64,000 nucleotides of DNA, from the NCBI RefSeq assembly GCF_040183065.1, contig NC_091119.1, positions 60,436,892-60,500,891 on the forward strand. Direction: 5' to 3'. The notes beneath the pieces were generated by a model that was not told the origin of the DNA, made no database searches, and saw nothing but the letters and a program-made list of their open reading frames with translations. A program made the position numbers and the translations under genes. This document shows, in pieces, positions 46,190-59,900 of this stretch. Within the stretch, counting starts at the first letter, position 1; each line of letters opens with the position of its first letter. The stretch is from Periplaneta americana (taxonomy: Eukaryota; Arthropoda; Insecta; Blattodea; Blattidae).

Positions 46190-49100
46190 TTCGATGTTCT
46201 GCCCAAGAGCAGGTCTTTCACTGCAAACCCAGGTTTCTCCAATCTTTCCTATTTTCTGCCGTCCTCTTTGTTTCCTCATTATGATTCATATATGAAGAGT
46301 CCACTGCAAGAATGATGGATGTCATTTGGAATACATTTTGCAGGAGAAGCAATTGAAAGTTTGAAATGCTTAGCGCTCAAAGCTTAACTGTAATTTTCCG
46401 ATCATTACTGGACAATGACTATCATGTTAATGCCATATAACTCTCTATCTACGTCCTATATGTCTTAAGCTATGCATTGACAGTCTTGGTTCATTTTCGA
46501 CAAGAAAGTGACATCCATCATTCTTGCAGTGGACTCTTCATATCTTAGGACCATATTCATAGACATTTTTAGCGCGGGTTTCCGGTGGATGATCAGCGTT
46601 TTTCGTATTCATAAACCAGTGTTAGCGATAGGATATGATTTGAATTCTGTACAAGTAACCAGTGGATAGCCGGGGCTAGCTTAGTACGCTCGTAGCGCGT
46701 GCTGCGAAATGTCTATGAATAGCACCCCATATGTCTTCTATGATCTGATATCTTGTTCTGCCCCGAACTTTTCTCCTGTTCACCATTCCTTCCAGTGCAT
46801 CCTTCAATAGGCAGTTTCGTCTCAGCCAGTGACCCAACCAATTTCTTTTCCTCTTCCTGATCAGTTTCAGTATCATTCTTTCTTCACACACTCTTTCCAA
46901 TGCAGCTTCATTTCTTATTCTGTCTGTCCACTTCACACGATCCATTCTTCTCCATATCCACATTTCTAATGCTTCTAGTCGCTTCTCTTCACTTCTTTGT
47001 AATGTCCATGTTTCTGCCCCATACAATGCCATACTCCATACAAAGCACTTCACTAGTCTCTTCCTCAGTTCTTTTTCCAGAGTTCCGCAGAAGATGCTCC
47101 TTTTTCTATTAAAAGCTTCCTTTGCCATTGCTATCCTCCTTTTAACTTCCTGGCAGTAATAGTGTACTCGTATCCCCGTTGAAGAAAATAACAATTACAA
47201 GTTACCAGTTATTCTAACCATAATAATTTTTTTGCAAAATAAATGAATAAAAGATAACGCCATACACAGATACGAACCTAAAAAATACACTTTCATTACA
47301 TTGAAAACTTTTAGAAAAACTTCACATTAACACAATATATTATATTCATAAAAATTATTCCTAAACATCTGTAACTATTTCTAACTTGCAGTCCAACATC
47401 AACAAACAACTCTTTTTGATTTCATTGATGCAAAATCTTCAATTATATCATCAAAATTTAAAGACCTAGCAAGATCGCTCTCCAGACTAAGAAGGCCAAG
47501 GTTACTCGGTCGTTCTTGACACATTATTTATCTGAATACATTTTTTATTTCCTTCATTTTGTTGAATAATCTTTCAGCATCAGCAACTGTCACAGGAATT
47601 GTATAGAATATTCTAATGGCTATACAAATATTTGGAAATAAACGTCCAGCATTAATTTTCTCAGAATATTTAGGAGTTTCATAGGTTTCAGTGGGGTTGG
47701 CCCTAAATTAATGGCACGAATTGATTTTAAATATTTCGGCTCATCACTGGTCTCTTTGTTAATGTCTTCATAATATTTTTCACGCAGTCTAGCATCCATA
47801 TTAATATCTTCCAATTTTTTCTGTCTCTCCTTGTGCTTCTCAGCTCCCGACTTATGCCTGTACTTGTCCATTGTGCAGTTAAACTATAACTGGTAACATT
47901 AATGAACAGAATTTACTAGACAAACGACAACGAAAAGGCGAAAGTTTCGACACGAAACATACAATGTAGGTACTGAAAAGGAAACGTCATCCTGCGACTT
48001 CGGTTTGGGAGAGTCCACTAGCATATTGTGGTGTGCCAGCGGGGGGTTGGTAGTTACAAAGGACAAGCCAATAAATAATTGAACGTGTTCAGTACAAGCG
48101 ATGGGAACATAGTTCAGGCAAATGCCGAGGCCCTCAAGTGACATGTCGGTGAACGTTAATGCGGGAAACGGATATTCTACAGTATTATGTAAATTCAAAT
48201 ATTTACATATGAAGTGGTAATTTGTATTAATTCTATTATTGTTGAGTTAATATGTCAAATTTATGTAACAAAATATTCTTACAAAATTTTATAGTGCCCA
48301 TATGTAGGGTAAACTAGGTAGTTATTGACCAGTATACGGTGATTGGCCGGTTCCTTTTTTCAAGTATATTGTGAATAAACCACGATCGTGATTTCACTTT
48401 TTGCTGCATATACCTCTAGTAACAACCCTTATTTGTGGTTAGTTGTCGCTGTTCATCCCACTGAGTTAGTGTCTGTTGTCTGAGAGGACTGAAATCGATT
48501 GGAAATGCAACTGAACTTAAACAAGTGTAAGTAACTAGAGAAATTGCTAAGAATAATGCACGCAATAATTTATTTATTCTGCGAAGGATACATAAATTCT
48601 GATGCTCGTTTTTACACTCACAGTGTGAGAAAAGGTATAAGGTTTCCGTCCACAGAATATTATTTTGTAAAAGTTTTTATATGACATAAAAATGCTCCGT
48701 GGTCAATCACTATAAAGTGTATGTCCGCAAACTACAGTGATTGGTCGTTCATAAATTATTTGTTAGAATAATGACCAATGTGCTTCAATTCTATATATGT
48801 TATCGGTTAAATGATGTGGATTTTTACAGGACTGATACTATATTATAATGCCTAAGCCAGGTAAAGTGCATTATACAGGGGAAGCTTTACGAAACGCTAC
48901 AGAACCTGTCCGCAGTGGATTTGATTTAAATGAAGCTGCCAAGAAGTTTGGTGTCCTAAAAGCAACCTTAGCGTCCAGAAACAAATATCCCGTTGAAGGA
49001 AAAGTGTTCCTTGGTCCTCGTCCAGTGCTGGGTGAAGCCATTTGTAATAACATCAGAGAAATGACACACACTTGCTTTTGATAAGGCACAAAAGAGAAAA

Positions 49101-50634
49101 ATGGAAGAAGAGGCAAGAGAAGAAAGGAAGCTAATAAGAAATGAAAGAAAAGGCAGCGAGAAGAGTTCTTTTCTTATTTTTTTTAACTTGGTTATTTAAC
49201 GACACTGTATCAACTACGAGGTTATTTAGCGTCGATGGGATTGATGATAGCGAGATGGTATTTGGCGAGATGAGGCCGAGGATTCGTCATAGATTACCTG
49301 AAATTTGCCTTATGGTTGGGCAAAACCTCGGAAAAACCCAACCAGGTAATCAGCCTAAGCGGGAATTGAACCCGCGCCCGAACGAAACTTCGGATCGGCA
49401 GGCAAACACCTTTGCCGACAGAGCTACGCCGGTGGCGAATAGTTCTTAATGAAAAAGATCAGAAGAAGAGAAACGAAACAGACAAGAAAAAAGTGAAAAT
49501 TGTGAAAATGTGTTGTTCAATCACTAATAAATGAGTATTCAATAACTGTGCAGTAGACGGTCAATCACTAATAAGCGTGTGGTCAATAACTGTGCAGTAG
49601 ACGGTCAATCACTAATAAGCGTGTGGTCAATAACTGTGCAGTAGTCGGTCAATAACTGTAAAAGTGGACTTGTTGTGTTTATTTAATTTATCTTTGCATT
49701 AAAATTTTATTTTTTCTTTTGTTTATTGATTTTGATTTGTTTCTGAATATTCACTTGACCCAATGCCTTTAAAATTCTCTCAATAAGTTACCACTGTTTT
49801 CCGCTATTTCATTGTTTTATTATTCATTAGCTTAAGTGATCAATCACTATACAGTTTACCCTATCTGCGAATAATTATTCATGTTAATAAAAAGTAATCA
49901 GGCTCACTTAATCTGACGGGCCCTCATTGCTCACGGGCCCATATGCACTCGCCCCCTCTGCCCCCTTTCTCGGCGGCCCTGGCAGTAGTAACAGTAGTGG
50001 TGCTAGTAAAAGTAGTAAAAGGCCTACTGCTATAGTAGTAGTATTAGTAATGACAGTAGTAGTATTATTGATAGTAGTACTGATATTAGTAGCAGGAGTG
50101 GCAGTAATAGCATTAGTAGTAGTAGTGGCAGTAGCGGTAGTAGTATTAGAGGTAGTAGTAGTGTTTGTAGTACTATTAGAGATAATAGCAGTAGTGTTTG
50201 TAGTACTATTAGTGATAGTAGCAGTAGTGTTTGTAGTAATATTAATGGTAGTAACAGAAGTGTTTGTTGTAGTATTAGTGGTAGTAACATTAGTGTTTGT
50301 AGCAGTATTAGTTGTAGTAACATTAGTGTTTGTAGTAGTATTAGTGCTAGTAACAGTAGTGTTTGTAGTAATATTAGTGGTAGTAGTGTTTGTTGTTGTG
50401 TTACTGGTAATAGCAGTAGCGTTTGTTGTAGTATTAGTGATAATAGCAGTAGAGTTTGTAGTAGTGTTAGTAGTGGTAGTATTAGCGGTAGTAGCAACAG
50501 TGTTTGTAGTAGTATTAGGTTGTTTTGTGGTCGTAGTAGCAGCAGTTGTTTGTAGTAGTGTTAGTGGTAGTAGCAATAATAGTGATAGTATCAGTAGTAC
50601 TGGTGATAGTTGTAGTAGCAGTAGTAGTAGTAGC

Positions 50635-50681
<47 letters not shown>

Positions 50682-50886
50682 TGTCGTTGGTTGTTTTGGC
50701 AGTAGTGGTATAGTTGTGGTGTTAGTAGCAGTAGTGATAGTAACAGTAGTGATAGTAGTAATAGTAGTAGTGGTGGTAGTAATAACACTAGTGATAGTAG
50801 TAGTAGCAGTAGTGATATTAGTAGTAGTAGTAATATTAGTAGCAGTAGTGATAGTGATAGTAGTAGTGGTAGTGGTGGTGGTAGTT

Positions 50887-50930
<44 letters not shown>

Positions 50931-53900
50931 TGTGGTGGTAGTTGCAGTAACAGTATTAGTGTAAGCTGCAGTAATAGTAGTGATAGTATTAGTAGTAGTA
51001 TAGTGATGGTAGTATTAGTGGTAGTGTTAGTAGTGATAGTAATAGCTGTAGTGGTAAAAGGTAAAAGGTAAAGGTATCCCCGTAACATGCCATGAAGGCA
51101 CTTGGGGGGCATGGAGGTAGAGCCCAATGCTTTCCATGACCTCGGCACTAAGAATGAGGTGGTGTGGTCGGCACCACGCTCTGACCGCCTTTTACTCCCG
51201 GGAAAGACCCCGTACTCAATTTTATAGGAGGCTGAGTGAACCTCGGGGCTCTTCTGAAAGTTTGGCAACGAGAAAAAAACCCTGTCACCACCTCGGATCG
51301 AACCCCGGACCTTCCAGTCCGTAGCCATCTGCTCTACCAACTGAGCTACCCGGCCGCCCAGCTGTAGTGGTAGTAATAGAAATAATAAAATGGTGATGGT
51401 AATGTTGAGAATGATTATTTCTTTAGTCGTGATGACGATGATGATGATGGTGATGATGATGGATGATGATGATGATGATGATACGGATTGGTAATGACAT
51501 TGGTAGGCCTAATGATGGTGACGGTATGAGAATGATGATTGTGGTAATGATGGCAGTGGTGATAATGACAGGGTTGATCACGCACCCCAGGATGCCGTTG
51601 CCGGTGTCGTTCTCGTATATCTCGCCCCACTCATTCTCGGCATCGACGCTGGCGCCCCACGACGCGTTGAGCTTCTTACAGAACTCGAGGGCGATGCGGG
51701 TCTCAGTGCCGTCGAAGACGGGAGGCTCTGCGTCCATGTCCACGATGCTGTATGGCCGGTATGTGAAGGTCGCCATCACCAGGCGCTTGCCCATCAAGTT
51801 GGCCACCTTGTCCGGGTACAGATCTGCCCCTCGCACGAAGCCGGCACTCCCATCAGACCTGCCATGCAATCGGTAGTCTTCGTTTAACATATCTTTCTAG
51901 TTACACAAACGTTCACATAAGATGCTAGTTCGACAGTGCAGTAATGGTGAAATGATGAAAGCAGTAGCGAGTGCCGCTCTAGTAATAAAGGTTCAAATGT
52001 CGATTTAACTACAGGTTTATGTATATATTTACCTATTACTTACGTCATATTACCATATTTTTTTTTTTTGCAATTTTTGAAGTTAATTTTGGAACGATGG
52101 TAGCAACAAACCAAATAGCCTGAATTTAAGTAACTCAATATTCATTATCTTGTGTATCAGTGCTCTGGTCTTCTATCATGCGCAGTGTCTTACATCTCAG
52201 ACTTAAGAATATTCCATCGTCTCATTCCTGTTTTGAGGAATTGTGCATTCGCTGTGTGATAGCAACTGCGTAGTTAATGGGTGTATCGGCAGTGTGTAGA
52301 CATGTGTTTGATGTTTGGTACGTTAATTGTGGAGTTATTGTGAAGTTGAAATAAATCTGTAAATATATCATAAATGGAGGGATTTTCTAATACACTATTG
52401 CATAAAATTGTGAACGAGTTGGGCTCTAAGCACTCTATCTGTTGACAGATAGAGAAACCATGCAGGTTCTCATTCAAAATACTGACCACTATGTTAATAT
52501 GATGGTGTATTATGTTTTTGTTTTACATAATTTTTCATTTCATTTATTGTTGCAGTGAATAACAAACCCATTTTCAAATTTTCAAAGGAGAATGATTGCC
52601 TGTTGCTAGAAAACACAGCCTTATATCTACACGAACTTCGTTCCACTTCTGCAGAAACAATGAGGACATATTTGAAATGTTTTACACAAGCATTATCTGT
52701 CTCAAAATCTGTATCATTATTATAAATTTCCTCATTTGAAATTGTCACAAAGTTTACATAGAGCTAAATATCCATAATGTGTGTCCAGTATTTTTTTCAT
52801 CTTTTTGGTGCATTTTTTCCTATTTCGTGTTCCAACTATTCTGTTAGTCACAATATCATTGACTACATACTATTTTATATCTGTAGAAAATACATCTAAT
52901 ATGACATTGACAAGTATCAGCATTCTTATTTCACTATGTTAATATGATAATCTATTACGTTTTTTCTCAGCATAGCTCAGTAACTTATGGAACGAAAGGA
53001 CTTAACCATTCTTTAACAACAACTTTTAACCAACTTCCTTTAGAATTAGAATTTTACGAAAATGCCGGTGTATTAAGAATTGTATAAAAATATCTTTTTG
53101 GGAAGATTATTTATTTTAATTTCCAGTTGATTTATTTATTTTATGGTTTCAAATTTGTTATTCTTTCTGCCCAAAACTTTATTTTATCTTACTATTAATT
53201 TGTTCTTATTTTGCTTTATTTCTTTAATAAATTCTTGTGTTATTGTTTGTTTTCACAGACTGTAGTTTCATGACTTTTTCAATTACATTGTATAACATAT
53301 GTATGTGTTCTTGTATAACTCTACATATGAGTTATACTCGTTGGGACATACTCAATAAATTAAATAATTTTTTTTTCATAATATATTGTTGCAGTGAATA
53401 ACAAACCGCATTTTCAAATTTCAAAGGAGAATGATTGCCTGTTGCTAGAAAAGAAAACACAGCCTTATATCTAGGGGAACTTCGTTCCACTTCTGCAGAA
53501 ACAATGGAGGAATATTTGAAATATTTTACACAAGCATTATTATTTCAAAATTTGTATCATTGTTACAAATTTCCTCACTTGAAATTAAGTCACAAATTTC
53601 CTCCTCGGCATCTTGCTATTATTCTTCTTTACAGGACGTTGAATGTTGCCTGTTACGAATAGCAGTATTCGGTCGTATTGTAACCGATCAACTGACGTTC
53701 ACTGCTGAACGAAGCACACTGAAATCCCCCACCCCAACGCAATTACGTACTGGTACCTAAAGTCAAAGGCGCATGAAGCACAATGTAACGGCATACAATT
53801 CTTAGCCCTAGTAATCAATATTGTCACAGGAGTTTTCTCCAGAAGCAGTCTTCTATGACGTACCCTGGGCAACGACATGTTTAGTGAAATCTTTATTGTC

Positions 53901-56900
53901 AATTATTAAAGAAATTATGTTAGGTAAAATAATCAGATTTTATAAAATTGAGCATCGATATGTGATGAAATATCCATTTCTGGAAAGGCTTTCTGAGAAG
54001 AAAATTTTTCTCAGACATAGTGGATAATTGAGGGATTATTGTCCGTACTTCGCCAATAAAATATTTGAATAATTTCAAGGGAAAAATTGTTCCGGGGCCG
54101 GGTGTCGATCCCGGGACCTCTGGTTGAACGTACCAGCGCTCTTCCAACTGAGCTACCCGGGAACTCCACCCGACACCGTCTCAACTTTTCCCTTTTATAT
54201 CCCGGGATCGATAGCCGGCCCCGGAACAATTTTTCCCTTGAAATTATTCAAATCTGCTTTACAGGGAGCTTCACCTGAAAGACTAGATTTGAATAAAATA
54301 TTTGATTGCGTAATTTAAGAGAGGAAGAACGGGGATCAAAGACGAACAAAGTTGGAAAGTCTGCGTCTCTGTGACTACTCTTGGAAATATTGGTGTTGCG
54401 CATGACATGATTTTGGAGGCTTGACAAATTGGGCTCATACGTATATCAGACACTTAGAAAATTTTGTATGAACGTATCTTTCACATCATGATTTGGGTAT
54501 GAGAAAATTATCTGCTAAATGGATCCTTAAATGCCTGAACGCTGATCAGCTACGTCTCAGAGTGGCAAATTCCAAGCCGCTTTGTAGCCTTTTTGTAGAG
54601 GATTCTTCTAATTGATTTGGTATTATTGTAACTATGGATGAAACATGATCCACCATTACGATCCAGAAACAAAATAACAATAAAAAGAAAGGAAACACTC
54701 TGGTTCTCCACTGCAAAAGAAATTTCTCGTTCAAAATTTGGTAGGGAAGGTCCTCGTATCAATTTCATGGAACAAGAACGGAATAATTATTTATTATAAC
54801 AGACTATTCACAACAGGGTAAAACTGTGACGGAAGTGTATTATTTTAATAATCAAGCTTCGGGGAAAATTTGTGGAGAAAAGTCTTGGTAAAATTTTCAA
54901 ACTTGTTGCACGGCCGACTTGATGTTCCCTTCGCTTTTTTGTACAAGGCCTTGACAATAGTAATATTTTCTTGAAATTGGATAATTTCTCAATTCCACCA
55001 CGAGGCGCTGTCTGCCAAGCTCTGGTGTCCACAGAAGAAATACTCAATATGAATTAAAATAAATGATTAAAGAGTAATAATAACACTTATAAATACGCAT
55101 TCTTCGAAGGAACAGGATTTTCAGTTAAAGCTGCTGCAATGTTATCTAGAAACGGCTTAACAAATTTCACAGTAATGATATTAGCAAAGTCTGAACACAA
55201 ATTTTCTAATATACGGTATTCTTGTTTGGTATTCTCTTTGGATGATTAAGCAGCTGATCTAGAATCAATTTTGCATGAATACTGCCTTCATCAGCCTCTT
55301 TACATACATTTTCTTGTTCTTTATGTAACGGATCTCTTTAAATTAGTTGGAGTTTTTCGGTTGTTTTCTTTATCTCATCTTCAACTGGCAAGAAGGGACT
55401 GTCATTAACTGATGCTGAGCCACTCGGAACATCTTGTTCGAATAGTTAAAAACCAATCTTACTAAAAGATTTGCGTTTCTTGGGTGGAGGGAGATCAGTT
55501 TTAGTAACTGTTCGTCATGGTCTTCTGATATCTGTCACTTATACCTAGGATAATGAGAGAATATTGTTGGCACAACATTTGGTTTTAATAGTCTAAATTT
55601 CCCATTATTAGAATAATCTTCTTCCCTGAAATGTAAAATACAAACGACTGAAGATGGGGAGTTGCTTTAGAAACAAAGTCTCGGCGTGAAATCACTTTAA
55701 GCCATTTTCGCATCTTTCCCTTACTTATGGCTTTTAAGGAACACGGAGGTTCACTGTCGCCTTCACATAAGCCCGCCATTGGTCCCTATCCTGTTTAAGA
55801 TTAATCCAGTCCCTATCATCATATCCCACCGCCCTCAAATCCATTTTAATATTATCCTCCCATCTACGTTTAGGCCTCCCCAAAGGTCTTATTTCCTCTG
55901 GCCTCCCAACTAACACTCTATATGCATATCTGAATTCGCCCATACATACTACATGCCCTGTCCATCTCAAACGTCTGAATTTAATGTTCCTAATCATGTC
56001 AGGTGAAGAATACAATACGTGCAGTTCTGCGTTGTGTAACTTCATCCATTCTCCTCTAATTCCTTCGTTCTTATTCTGAAACACCCGTAATGTCTGTTCC
56101 TCTCTCAAAATGAGAGTCCAAGTTTCACAACCATACAGAGCAACCGGTAATATAACTGTTTTTATAGATTCTAACTTTCCGGTTTTTTGACAGCAGACTA
56201 GATGACAAAAGCTTCTCAACCGAATAATAAGAGGCATTTTTCATGTTTATTCTGCGTTTAATTTTCTCCCGAGTGCCATTTATATTTGTTAATGTTGCTC
56301 CAAGATACTTCAATTTTTGTCCACACCTGTGGAGTAACGGTTAGCGCGTCTATCCGCGAAACCAGGTGGCCCGAGTTCGATTCCCGGTCGGGGAAAGTTA
56401 CCTGGTTGAGGTTTTTTCCGGGGTTATCCCTCAACCCAATATGAGCAAATGCTGGGTAACTTTCGGTGTTGGACCTTGGACTCACTTCACCGGCATTATC
56501 ACCTTCATCTCATTCAGACGCTAAATAGCCTAAAATGTTGATAAAGCGTCGTAAAATAACCTAATAAAATAAAATAAAATATTTGAATTTTTACACCTCT
56601 TCGAAGGAAACAACTCCAATTTTTATATTTCCATTTCGTGTAATATTATGGTCACGAAATATAATCATCTCTCCCTGTCAGTCGGAAATTTGTGGAATGA
56701 TATTGCTCCTTCACTCTTTTTTCTATTCGAAGTACACAATAGTATACAACAATACGTCATTTTGAATCATACCACAACAAACTCACGTACCAGTAGAAAG
56801 AAGCGCAATATTACTAATTATAATCGTACAAGAAACCATACACACATTCCTCAGTGAACCTTGGGAATCAGGACCATCTGGCGGGAATTTAATATTTTCT

Positions 56901-59900
56901 CGATTACAGCTTTAACACAGGGATCAAAAGGAATTGTCAAGGCCGGTAAAGGAGAAGCGAAGTGAGCACATCAAGTCGGCCGTGCTTGTTGTTGGGGATT
57001 GCAAAGATAACCCACCAGATGGTGGTAAAGATCCATGGTTGTCATTTGTTTTGAGTTGTGTAGTTGCCACTAGACGGCAGAGTAATTAGTATGTAGAATA
57101 AAACACGGAGGAATTACAAGTGTGAGTCAACGTAAAGATTAATTTTTTGGTCCTACAGAATATATCTATTATGGCTGTAGATTGAACTTCGGCGTAGCGC
57201 TTGGTACGTAGAACCAAGGACCCGGGTTCGATCCCCTGCACCGGAGCGAATTTTTCTCCTCTAATACCAAATGTGAGTCAGTTTCAGTACCCACATTTTC
57301 CACGAGTGTGCTGTTCTTGCAAGGCAATGACTTCGCTTTACAGGTCCCTGATTGCTTTGCAGAAAATTGATGAAGTTGGCTTTGAATTAATTGACCTTCC
57401 TTGATATTCGCCAGATTTAGCCCCGTCAGACTATTGCCAATTTCTGAAACTTAAAAAAATATATATAATATTGAAAGAAAAGAAGTCTCCATTCAACGAA
57501 GGTGTAATAGGTACGATGGAAGAATGGTTTTCATGTCAAGACAAAACAATTTTAGGGCTTCAAATTGCTTTATGACGTTTGTAAATTTATATATCACGAA
57601 TATAAATCTGTAACTAGGTAACTCGATATTTTCACGGTTTTGAGTTAGGTATATACTTCAGTGACTTATAGAAGCTTATGGTTTTTAAGCTAAATAATTT
57701 ATTTAAAAATCTGCTACACAGCATTACTACACATGCAGACAATAGGTTCGAAGCACAAAAGCGATTTTATAAATATCTCAAAACATTAAATTTGCAGTTA
57801 CCTAGTTAGACCTCTAGTACTAGACCCGCGATTAGAGTGATTATGTTGAACAGTGGCGTGCGGTGACATTCATCGATACCCCAGCAAAAAAAATGTTTAA
57901 CATAATAGTGAATAAGTGCAATATTAATCGTCTTAAATATATTAATATAAATATTTAAAATACTTACATAATGCAGGTATGTTATGGGATAACTGTACGC
58001 CAGGAATGAAAGTGCTGTTTTGTTACTTAATGGTGAACTCCATTCTCCTGTCCTGCACAGCAAAGAAACCTACAGTCCTTTCGAAGAATGTGTCCTTTTG
58101 CCTGATTTCTTCAAGAAGATCTGCTTCAATTGACAGTAACGCCAGATTTGATAGTCTTTTTTCGCCAGTCCTGTTTCTTGAATATGTTTTAATTCGTTTT
58201 AATGCTGAGAAAGACCTCTCGACTGAAGCTGTAGATACTGATATTGTACATATTAGTGAAATTAACTTTGAAAGCTGGGGAAAACATGTCGAAATGGATT
58301 TGTCTGACATTATTTGTAATAACTCAAATGAGTTTTTTTCTTTAAAATCATCAGCAGCATGGAACACAGTTAGCTCATTTCGCAACCTGACTTCCTCAAA
58401 ATGGTTACCATAGGCGCTAAGTAAGTTAGAGAATTCAATCTGTGGGAACTGCTTTTGATAAATGTCATATTTTCCATTCTCACTTGATATTAGTCCTAAA
58501 CAGCCTAGCTACCATAGTCTTGGAATCGACTTTCTAGATGGCTGTCAACATTGTCAAATATTTCATAATATATTTGTTTGTAATTCACATTTCTTTTGCA
58601 CGGTTCTCTGACTTCATCTGCTGTTTCTGCAAAAACAGTTTCAAATTCATTTCTCATGGCTGATATTTTTCTGCGAGTTTCATCTACTTTCTTCCAACAG
58701 AAGGCAATGTCAAAAGATTTGCTTTGAAGAATGCTATATAGAACACTAGTAAATGCAAATATTTTGTCAAAAGTTCTCAGCAGAAAACAGAAAGTGAAGT
58801 CTCTCAAATTTAGAAGGTAACCCTTTACAGGTGCCAAAATATCTTTCTCAATTTCACTTGAATTGTTTAGCATTGCATCAAACACCTTATATAAGTCATT
58901 TCTATGGACATAGACTGTATTTACCAATCTCTTTGTATAATTCCATCGAGTTGGTGCAACACTAGGTAGCCTCCTCTGTAGAAACGCATCTAGGAACTTG
59001 GTTCTCTTGGGTGACCGGGAGAAGAAGGCAGCAATGCCACTCAGAGTACTAAAAAAAATTTTGCATTCTTGTATGTTATTGACTGTGTTTGATAGTACCA
59101 AATTTAGACAGTGCGCATAACAATGTACAAATAACGCCTGTGAATGTGTCTGTTTAATAAGTGCTTGTACCCCGTTTATACGACCTGCCATTGAGGCCGC
59201 TCCATCATAAGACTGTGCGATTAGTTTATCATTGCTGTCAAATTCCGTCAAGTATTGTCTTATTAGCTCAGCAATCTCTGGAGCTGTGCGATTTTCACTT
59301 ACATCTTGAAAGCCAATAAACCTTTCTTTTGTTTGGCCATTATGTACGTATCGAAGTACAATGGAAAATTGTGCAGTATTAGAGACATCTGTTGTTTCGT
59401 CAACTAAAACTACAACATAATTGGCTAATTTTATTTCTAATTTTATTTCTTCTAATAAAGATTTGGCTACTGCTTCTATTAGATCATTTTGTATTCTATT
59501 AGACACGTCTTTGAATACTGTAGAGGTTTCTAAGTGTGCTTTCAAGAGGGGATCGTATTCTGCAGTATATTTCAGAAGTTCAACATATACTGTTTTCGCT
59601 GTAAGAAAAATCCTAATGTAAACACAAGCACGTTGCTCTCATACCCGTGATTGGCTCCCAGTCGAAATACTCACATGACGCAGGAAAATACAGTTCGTAT
59701 TTGGAAACCACAATAAAACATTGAATTCTAGTTGTTAAATACGATGAAATATATAACTTCACTCATATGTAAAACGCTATGTAAAAGAAAAACTACTTAC
59801 ATATTTTGTTATGTACTATGAACGCGGATGAATACCAACAGTAATACCGAGGTAGTCTGTTCTTGTAACAAGCTGGCGTCACTTGAGCTCGTAGTTTTTC

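Larger units (their letters stand above)
46128..47194 (-). mobile_element. LINE-D 3' end broken by two MITEs
   Basis: Minus strand reads EVKRRIAMAKEAFNRKRSIF, MALYGAETWTLQRSEEKRLE, RKRNWLGHWLRRNCLLKDAL and RGRTRYQIIEDI. After two MITEs it continues HNEETKRTAENRKDWRNLGL, Q and stop, then a 3' UTR and an (ATA)n tail (46128-46186). The interrupted frame resumes in phase with the known tail of this LINE type. Confidence 0.85.
48307..49861 (+). mobile_element. Pogo-like element with a psq HTH remnant and nested SINE
   Basis: Ends GGGTAAACT...AGTTTACCC flanked by TA (48305-48306, 49862-49863). It holds a pipsqueak-type HTH ORF, a nested SINE (49171-49440) and a tandem repeat. The DDE transposase domain is absent, so this is an internally deleted derivative. 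Confidence 0.8.

Noticed and set aside
49927-50964. 345-codon Val-rich plus-strand frame and long Thr/Asn- and Leu-rich frames on the other strand
   Set aside because: Entirely produced by the trinucleotide array; no domain, no start context, runs through pure repeats.
51280-51360. Functional tRNA gene on the minus strand
   Set aside because: Good pol III boxes but no proper anticodon and acceptor stems; it is the head of a SINE.
54106-54169. Functional tRNA gene
   Set aside because: C33, abnormal T-loop, incomplete acceptor stem and location inside inverted repeats indicate a tRNA-derived element.
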